Origin: Dugong dugon
Taxonomy: Eukaryota; Chordata; Mammalia; Sirenia; Dugongidae
Assembly: GCA_030035585.1 (NCBI GenBank)
Contig: CM057471.1
Span: forward strand, 92,939,819 to 93,003,818
Length of the DNA stretch: 64,000 bases
Direction of reading: 5' to 3'
The notes under the pieces were generated by a model. That model had not been told where the DNA came from. It did not search any database and saw only the letters and a list, made by a program, of their open reading frames with translations. The position numbers and the translations under genes were made by a program. Below, piece after piece: positions 56,631-64,000 of this stretch (positions are counted from its first letter, which is position 1; every line of letters begins with the position of its first letter).

Positions 56631-57394
56631 CAACCAAAACCTTAGAAGATTTACTGTTTTAACGTCAGCATCCTGATTTTCATTTGAATCAAGATGCAAA
56701 GAAGCTTTATGGTCTTGAAGACCAATAGACATTAAATCCAAGTAGTAGAGCTCTGTAAAATATGGTGCAAATCAACCGCAGACATTTCAAAGGGCATGGC
56801 GATTATGACAACATGGACGCAGAGGAAACAAGCGAACACCGTGAAAGCCAAACGAAAGCTGCCTCTGTAAAGAGAGTGGGGAGTTTCTCAGTGATTATTG
56901 GAGATTTTGTAAGGAAAACAGAAGATGCCTTTTGATTTTAAATTTTCCAATAAGCCTTCTGAAATTTAGTATGAAAAAATATTTTAAGCATTTGTATTTC
57001 CCACGTCTTTTTCTATATGATCTGTATAAAATAAATCTACTTTAGATAGCATTATACCCAGTCTCTCCCCGCTCGCCCCTGCCCCCCAGTTTATCCCAAT
57101 GCCATTCATTGTAAAGAGAAGGATTGAACTGAAGAAAAATGAAATATTTGATAGTAGGCATCTTTTTAAAGACAGTTAATCATGCAGTTTAAAATATGGA
57201 ACATTCTCCCTAAACTAATTGAGAAAATGATTACCACTAGAGTGGTCAACTTAAACTCGTTTAGGCCAATTTGTTTTCTCTGAATGAAGCAGGAAAGCTC
57301 TAGAAGGGGAAGCCCATTGTTATTTCAGTGTTTAAATTTTTCATTGAAATAGCTAAGGCTTTTCTCTAAACATTTCTTTTTCTATAAATGACCT
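56631..57394. other. Unrecognised, repeat-free sequence
   Basis: No transposable element recognised and no coding signal. Confidence 0.5.
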
Positions 57395-57900
57395 TTCATT
57401 TTTTTTTTCTTTTTTTGATTTATAAACTAACAGATAAGAAACACTTCCCATATGATGCTGTGCGTTTGTTTTGCGCTTCTGTGGTAATTAGCAAGGTTTC
57501 TGGATGAATTATGCCATTTAACATCTGTTATTAACTATAACCACATTTATTGCCTCATAACAATATCATTACAAAGGAAAGCTGTGCAGATGAGACTCGT
57601 TTCTTTGTAAACCTTAATAAGTGTACAATGTATGTGTAAATATTTACTTTTCTATAATTCTCTCACTGTTTAATTGTGATTCTGCATTCAGCCATTTTAA
57701 TTAGGTTGAATTTCCAGCCCCTTTAGCGTTTAGACATTTAAGTTTCATGCTCTGCTGATGAAATTTCCTTGCTTTTAATCTACATTACATTTTAAAGAAG
57801 CTCTGTCCATGCGCCATCAAAAGTTTAAATGGAAATCAGGCTCCAGGAGGGCTAGCAATGAAATCCAAATCCATTTTGGGGCACTGTAGCCACTGTAGAT
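57395..57900. promoter_or_regulatory. Possible conserved noncoding element / enhancer
   Basis: A repeat-free block with dense homeodomain-type cores: GGTAATTAGC (57483), GTTATTAACTATAACC, GTTTAATTGTGATT, ATTTTAATTAGG (57696), TTTTAATC. It also has ATTTGCC-like and CACATTTATTGCC segments and almost no CpG. The texture is that of deeply conserved vertebrate enhancers, but conservation cannot be shown from one sequence. Confidence 0.3.
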
Positions 57901-58454
57901 TTCAGTGACCACCTAAAGTATTCCTTTAACATTATCACGCTACTTGTTAATACCATGAAGTTTGGGGAGCTTAACTTTAGTATTTTTATGAGGAACTTGA
58001 GCCACATTCCTTATCTTTTTTGTGTCTTTAGGTAGACAGGAAAGAGCTGAATAGGGGGATGGAGCTTCAGTCATCTGGCTAGATAAAAACAGAAATGAAC
58101 TATGGGATGAGAGAGACCCCCATCTTTGAGCATTGGGGGTCCCTTCTGGGGAAAGAAATGTTATATCTGTGTGACTTTCACTTCAGTGGCCAAGAAGAGA
58201 TGGCTCTGTATTTAGGGGTGGGGTGAGTACGGTTGTGGGTAGAGGATATCTGCTCTAGTCCTCAGATATTGTACTTCTTAGGAGTGGAAAGGTGAGTGAA
58301 TCATTCTCTGGTTGGGAGTGTTGGGGAGAAGGTAACGAGGTTTAGGAAGACAGGATGGAGAAATGCGGAATGGAGAAAATCTGATTTAGAACAGAACAGG
58401 TGTTCACAGCCTAGGTGAGAGCAGTAACTGAGCCCTCTACCATGTAGTGAGATA
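57901..58454. other. Unrecognised sequence
   Basis: A G-rich plus strand from about 58050 to 58400. No gene or repeat is recognised. Confidence 0.45.
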
Positions 58455-58479
58455 ACAACAACCACAACAATAGCAATGA

Positions 58480-58746
58480 AGCTAACACATATATACCACT
58501 TACTATGCGTGTGTTAGGCACTCTTTTAAGCACTTTACAAATGTTTGCTCTCTTAACTCCTGTAACAGTCTAGTGGTGTGTATTCTATCATCATCATCCC
58601 CATTTTTCAGATGATGTAAGAGGCACAGAAAGGTTGAGTAATTTGCCCAAGGTCACACAGCTAATAAGTTGCAGATCTAGGATTCAAACCTAGAGAGTCT
58701 GACTGCAGAGTCTGTGCTTGTAACCACTGGTATTTACTGCCTCCCC
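58480..58746 (-). repeat. MIR SINE, antisense, nearly full length
   Basis: GCACTCTTTTAAGCACTTTACAAATG, CATCATCATCCCCATTTTTCAGATGATG, TTTGCCCAAGGTCACACAGCTAATAAG and GATTCAAACC, ending in TTGTAACCACTGGTATTTACTGCC. Confidence 0.92.
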
Positions 58747-58759
58747 TAATGACCAGGCC

Positions 58760-58920
58760 AAGCACTCATATCATTTATTGAGCCTTTGCCATGTGCCATG
58801 GTCTATCCTGAGACCTTTCATACATTATTTCAGTAAATTCTCATAACAACACTGTAAGATCAGTATGGTTTTGTCCATCTACAGGTGGGGAGACTACACT
58901 GGGTAAGTGTGAAAACCAGC
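58760..58920 (-). repeat. MIR SINE, antisense, partial
   Basis: TTATTGAGCCTTTGCCATGTGCCATGG, TCATAACAACACTGTAAGATCAGTATGG and CATCTACAGGTGGGGAGACTAC. Confidence 0.75.
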
Positions 58921-60345
58921 TTTTGAACTGTGGCTTGACCATAAAGCTTAGCTATGGTTGCCACAAGATTTGGCCCTCCACGTCTCTCTGGAGAGTGGCC
59001 TTCAGCATGTGGGGAGCTTAGCACAGCAGCAAAGAGAGTGAAGGAAGATTCGGAAATCAGCTGGGGTTGGAAATACTCTGGGCACACAGTGAATTAGATC
59101 TGGGGATCACAAGACTAAGGAGGCCCTTGGACAAGGCCTGGAAACAAATGCTCAGTCTATAGTGTCCTAGGGAACAGTGTGCCCCAATGGCAGATTATGA
59201 ATCTCCCGTGTACTTCCCTGGTAAGAAGGAACTTGAGGAAGGACCGAGTTATGTGGATCACAATGATAGTGTTTGGAGCTAGCAATACAGAATTGGTTTT
59301 AGTTGTTTTTGCAGCTGGGAAATACATAGCTTGATTTTTTAAAATAGTTTAGTTTACTTTTTGCTGCTGTTGTTGAGAATATACACATGAAAACATACAC
59401 CAGAGGGAGAGGAGGGTGCTAAAAAGGTCTTTGTAAGGCAGTGATCACCAGGATGACAAGAAGGGGCTCTCAGTAAAAACAAGAGTTTAGTAGTGGTTTG
59501 TAAGCTTAGTTCACTGGTCTACTGAACTCCTCACAGTCCAATAGAAGCTAGACTTCCAGGTGCTATCTGTATCTGGAGCTCAAGTCTGGATCACAGTCAA
59601 TAGTGCTGCAAGTCCTTGGAGGCCTTTGAGTCCTTTGTTTTTCTTAGGAAGAATGCCAAAAGGATCTGCAGGAAGAATGCCTAGGTCTTGACAACTGTTT
59701 GGATGATGGAGCAAGGGAGGGAGATGAAGGAGTCAGAAATAATTGTACATTTATGTGCCTAGAAGAAAAGTGTAGGCGAGGTAGTTTGTGTTGGCAAGGA
59801 GATAGCATGTTCTGTTTTGTATGTGGTGAAGTTAATGGGTCTTAAATTCAGTAGTTTTTCTCCCCCCAACCAACTTACCCAAACCCAGTCTGATGTCATG
59901 ATGCTGATGTTCTGGTTCCAGACATCAGGGAATAGTTACTATTGCTGTTGCCTGGGCCAACCAGATGCTAATCACCAGAAAAAGGGAAGCTGTGCTCAAT
60001 CTGATGGGAGGCTTCAGCCATTAGCCTCTTAGTTGCAATATCTTTAAGCACTCCTCATGTGAATCATTAAAATTCAAGGGCAGTCTGTAAAACTGGCATC
60101 TATTACCACATCAAAGTTGAGCTTTCATTAAGTTGGGAAGCCTGACAACTGTCTCCTGCCAAAATCTCAGTTCTTAGGAGAAAAATTCAAACCTTCCAAT
60201 TTTTCATCCCTTCTATCATTCACTCAGACCCTCAAAGATTATTAACATTGACTTCATAACCTCATTTCCTCCCTTAAACAGACTTTGTCTTAACAGGGGT
60301 CTCTTTGGCCATCACTAGTACCAATGCTTATATTTATATAGCTCT
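58921..60345. other. Unrecognised sequence
   Basis: No gene or familiar repeat is recognised. Confidence 0.5.
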
Positions 60346-60395
60346 ATTGTAAGCTGGAATTGACTTGATGGCAGTGTTTTTTGTTTTTTAATTAA
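60346..60395 (+). repeat. AfroSINE 3'-tail fragment
   Basis: GTAAGCTGGAATTGACTTGATGGCAGTG followed by a TTTTTTG run matches only the SINE tail. Confidence 0.6.
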
Positions 60396-61689
60396 AATAT
60401 TAGATTGCTGCTTGTGCATTGTCTCTGGATCCACACAGTGTCATCTAGCAGAAGCAATCTAACAGGAGTGGTGAGTAATGTCCCAATTTTAAAAATCAGA
60501 ATCCCCAGGATTAATTGAGACCCAATGGCCGCACAAGACCGCTTGCAGGTGGCATAACTAGGACTGAAATTGGTTTTCTGATCCCTAACCTGATGATTTT
60601 TTCACGTTACCGCTTTTGGATCCAGCTCCAAGTCTCAAGAACAGTTAAGGCAATCTTAATAACAAAGGCCATCTTAGATCTCTCTAGAAGATGCACAATT
60701 CCCGCAGTAACTAAGAAGTATAGGAAGACCTACACTCATCCTGGGGGTGGGGAAGTTCTTACACTTCACCCAAAGAGACTGAGAAACACTAGACTGCACT
60801 AACAGCTCTTCATAACTTCCACACAAATCAGGTGAGCTGGTTTCTAAGCATACTTATATCTAGCTGTCACACTTGAATTCCTCCTCTCCTCTCGTGAGCA
60901 GAGTGGCTTTCTTTTGTAATCCTCAAATCACTTTGCTCCCGACTCTTAAAAGTCATGAGCAGGGCAGCTATAGCCCCATGATATAATTAGAGTTGAGAAT
61001 CACAGGGCAGCTGTGTGGTACTTTTCACAGTTTCATGAATACTGTCTTGGGGCCTGGGAATCTCATTGGCCTGAAAATCTCGTTTAAAAATAGCTGACAT
61101 TCTTAATTTAACCTCCTTCTTCTTGCCCAGTTACATGCAACTTCATGCAACAACAACAAATTCCAGGGACTTGCCAGTAAGGTAATTTTTATAAAATGAG
61201 TCATTCTTGACAACTGTTGCAGTATGTTCCCTCCCTCCTCCTCATTAAATGAGACCTAGGCTAGATCTTCTGTAACTAATGCATTGACATCCCAAGCTCT
61301 GCTACCAGCACAGTCAGAAAGGGAAAGATCCCCCGAGTGGTCTTTCTTTACCACTAGGGAAGAATATAGCCATAAATACTTTTTTCCCAGTGATTCATTT
61401 TCCGTTCTTCAGGAGAGCAATTTCTATTTGCATTTACTTAACCAAGGAGAGAAGGGCTAGACATTTTCTAGAGGCAAGAATTAGAGCTCTTAGAAGTCAT
61501 TCCGTTGCATTCAGAAACTTCTATGAGAAGCTTGAAACGTTTGACATAAGGAAAGCAAGCTCAAAGGCTACTGAGAGATCTTATCCTGACTAATCAGTTT
61601 GGTAGGAGATCTATTGGCTCTGACAAACTCATTGCTAAAAAAAATACTCCAACGCTGAAAATTCTGACATGATGTTCTTGTTCTAAAAA
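60396..61689. other. Unrecognised sequence, possibly a decayed MIR near 60540-60610
   Basis: The 95-codon frame at 60515-60802 has no motif. The rest is unassigned. Confidence 0.45.
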
Positions 61690-62165
61690 CTTACCGGTAT
61701 CTTCCTATCACCTATAGGATAAAACCTGAACTCCATATCATCATTTTTACAGGCTGGCTCCCACCCATCTGTCCAGCCACATCTCCTGTCATCTTCTTCC
61801 TCCCAGCCTCCTGTACTTAATAAGTTAGACCCTATCCCTTATAGGTCTCCCTGTATTGCCTGTGCTATGCCTTCTCCCTGAGTTGACCCTGTTATCACCT
61901 CAATCAACTGGAAATTACCTACTCTTCTTTCTAAATGCAACTCAAATGATACCTGCTTTGTGATGCCTTCCCTGCCTTCCTGAGGTGGGAGAGAGGATCC
62001 TTCCCTTGTGCTCCAAGATATCTTGTATGCAACTCTACCCTTATCATCATCATCTTCTTTGTCTTCATCATACTATATTGGATTAGTCTCTTTCCCTGCT
62101 ATTTGCATACCAGAATACTACTTCCTTGAGAGCAGGTATCATATGAGAGAATAAATGATTGCATA
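61690..62165 (+). repeat. L2 LINE 3' UTR
   Basis: ATCTTCCTATCACCTATAGGATAAAACCTGAACTCC, CCCACCCATCTGTCCAGCCACATCTCC, CAACTCAAATGATACC, GTGATGCCTTCCCTG and the terminal CCTTGAGAGCAGGTATCATATG follow the L2 order. Confidence 0.85.
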
Positions 62166-63346
62166 CTATTCCCAAAATGCTTTACTCTGTATACAGACTC
62201 ATAAAGGTGGGAGAGTGTGAGTAACCAACGGATCTCATGTACATTTTTCCTTCAGTAAATGGTTTCAGCGTCTATCTTCAGTAAATATTTGCTTTTAGGG
62301 GTGGGCTTTAACTTTGGATTTGAATTGAACGCAAAGTAGGGCCTTAGCTGTGGTGGTTCTTATCTTACACTTTACCCTACTCGTTCTGTCACGCTCCTGC
62401 TTCTATTCCTCCCTATCTATGCCAACCCCTTCCCATAGGTAGAACAGGTGAAAATGTTTTTATAACCTCAGAGGAAGAATTAAGAACAGTTAAGACTTCA
62501 TAAACCTGAAAAAACAAACAAATAAAATACAGGTAAGCATGTTTATAGACAAATAGAACCTAAGTATATTTTTGAAATAATTTTCCTCCACTTTTTCCTA
62601 TCTTTCTTTCTCTGTCTCCCTCTCTTTTGCATTTTGGGAATTGGTCCAAACTTCTTTTCAGAATACCTTGATCTTTAATTCTGCAAACAAGGCCAAAACT
62701 TTCCTTGCTTCATCTGTTGCAATTTCCTCTTTCACGGTGTTTCAAGACTCAACTAAAATTTTAAGAGTCCAGAATGTTGCAGCTGAACCATTTTCCTATT
62801 TGAAGAATACATAATCAGAATTCTTTCCTCATATGCTACCTTTCCAGCAGGGCTATTTTTTCACCCTCAGAAATACATAGTGTCAGAATTTCTCAAAGAA
62901 GTTAAGAGGTGAGAGTTAAACCCAGAATGCTCTTGTAACGGCTTTCCAGAGGGATTATCTCTTGTCCAGATTCCACTCCAGGGTCCCTGGGTTCTCCCTC
63001 GCAAACTCTCTGCCCTAGACCTGGACCAAATGTAAAGAATTGTTGTTCAAAAGGACAAGTTTCCATTTTCATCTTATTCAACGTTTAGTATCAGTTGTAT
63101 ATCCCGAAGTTTTTTTTTTTTTCTTTTGGTCTTACGATATTTAAAATTCTCTTTATATCATCTGGAAACTGGTTTCCCTTAATGATCTCAGTCTAGCCCC
63201 ACCTTTCTCTAGTGCTTGCTTCCTTTCTGTCCTAATATTTCTTGGTTATGGTTGGAAAGACATTTTTTTTCTTTGTACACCTCCACTTGAGGAGTTCTTC
63301 TTTACGCTCTATGGGGTGGGGTCAGGACAGATTACCCAACATGCAA
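62166..63346. other. Unrecognised sequence
   Basis: No gene or repeat is recognised except short L2-tail-like AGTAAATATTTGCTT near 62279. Confidence 0.45.
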
Positions 63347-63445
63347 GGTACGTACAGGCTTAACTGTGCTTATTTATTAATCTGTAATACACAATTTCAC
63401 CAGAAATTAGTAAATAAGCACAATTAAACTCATGCGTACGTCGCT
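63347..63445. repeat. Long hairpin-forming inverted repeat
   Basis: The left arm (63347-63383, GGTACGTACAGGCTTAACTG, then TGCTTATTTATTAATCTG) pairs with the right arm (63401-63445, CAGAAATTAGTAAATAAGCA, then CAATTAAACTCATGCGTACG). The loop is about 17 bases. The stem is some 37-45 bases with a few mismatches and bulges. Similar length and fold to a microRNA precursor or to a compact palindromic MITE; I cannot say which. Confidence 0.75.
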
Positions 63446-64000
63446 TACTGTAAGCTGGTGCATACCTTGTTTACTGGTTAATGCTCTCCCGGGTGGGGGA
63501 AGGTTCACCTTCTCAGGAGTTTACCCCGCTGAGCCCACACGCCTTACGCTCACACCTCCCAGGTTTCTCTCCTTTCTAATTGCATCTTCTCAGGCTTTTT
63601 TTCAGTATAGCCTGGGACTGTTTCCACTTACACCTTGATGGCTTGAAGATTTTATGTTTCTTAGTGTGCAAAGAGCTCACCCTGCTAACTGTGATAATTT
63701 TTACATAATAAGGTATCTATCAGTAAATGCTTGAATGAAGGAAAGAGTGAATGACTTTTACCAGTTATTATTTTCTTTCTCTGGGCTCTTTGCTTCTAAC
63801 GCCTTCTGTTTCCTAAAAAGGAATACCATATCTAGATTTGCTAACTGCTTTCCCTTATTTTTTCTTTTTTTTCTGGTAAAGTAGCTTTGATTGGTAGTCA
63901 GGAAAAATTTTTAAGTTAAAAAGAGGTGTAGAAGAAGTGCTGATGTAGAGACAAATAGATGCAGCTCCGAGTATGCAGCCTGAGTATGGACTGATTTGAC
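63446..64000. other. Unrecognised sequence with L2-tail-like motif
   Basis: AGTAAATGCTTGAATGAAGG at 63722 resembles an L2 3' end. Otherwise nothing is recognised. Confidence 0.45.

Noticed and set aside
60515..60802. 95-codon frame, basic, no stop
   Set aside because: No domain, no initiating context, no splice sites at plausible positions; probably chance through a decayed MIR.

Overview
This is nuclear DNA from a placental mammal, and the repeats place it in Afrotheria, most likely Paenungulata (probably an elephant). The evidence is about twenty short tRNA-derived SINEs whose sense strand reads roughly GAGCCCTGGTGGCGCAGTGGTTAAG at the head and ends in a GTCGGAATCGACTCGATGGCAAC-type tail (AfroSINE type), five BovB/RTE LINE copies ending in GGCACCTAACAACAACAA, and an L1 subfamily with a long 5'UTR and a distinctive 3'UTR, on a background of older mammalian repeats (MIR, L2, MER5, hAT-type elements, old L1). 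The DNA is AT-rich and CpG-poor with many microsatellites. It reads as an intergenic or large-intron stretch. I see no certain host protein-coding gene.

Layout. 1-3838: two BovB copies in opposite, tail-to-tail orientation. 3840-11860: scattered SINE, MIR, L2 and MER5 copies, a terminal-inverted-repeat element at 6613-6832, and mostly unrecognised sequence. 11870-16310: an ancient L1 split by a BovB (14210-16131) with an 11-base target-site duplication. 17176-20640: SINEs, a hAT-type element split by a SINE, a BovB fragment and a MIR. 20640-23580: simple repeats and unique sequence. 23585-26300: another ancient L1 split by a BovB and a SINE. 26718-27603: a 125-base inverted repeat whose second arm abuts a (TG)25(TA)27 tract. 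28377-31149: SINE, a long L2 copy, a cluster of four SINEs, a MIR and an A38 tract. 31150-36788: repeat-poor, and it contains the only host-gene candidate, a possible two-exon 74-residue single-pass membrane protein (35607-35971). 37334-49925: an older L1 with a nearly full-length 8.36 kb L1 inserted in it (40066-48428). 49926-51890: ancient L1 with an antisense L1 3'UTR fragment. 52096-56055: SINEs (one with a tRNA-Gly-like head), a solo LTR inside a MIR, and MER5. 56060-64000: mostly unique, with a possible conserved noncoding block near 57.4-57.9 kb, two MIRs, L2, and a strong hairpin at 63347-63445.

The elements are mechanistically linked. The BovB copies supplied the enzymes that plausibly moved the SINEs: the SINE tails match the BovB 3' end, and the SINE body matches the BovB 5' region visible at 14330-14420. 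All LINE reading frames here are broken, so nothing in the window looks able to transpose by itself. Several insertions can be ordered because one sits inside another: ancient L1 < BovB or SINE; older L1 < younger L1; MIR < LTR or SINE.
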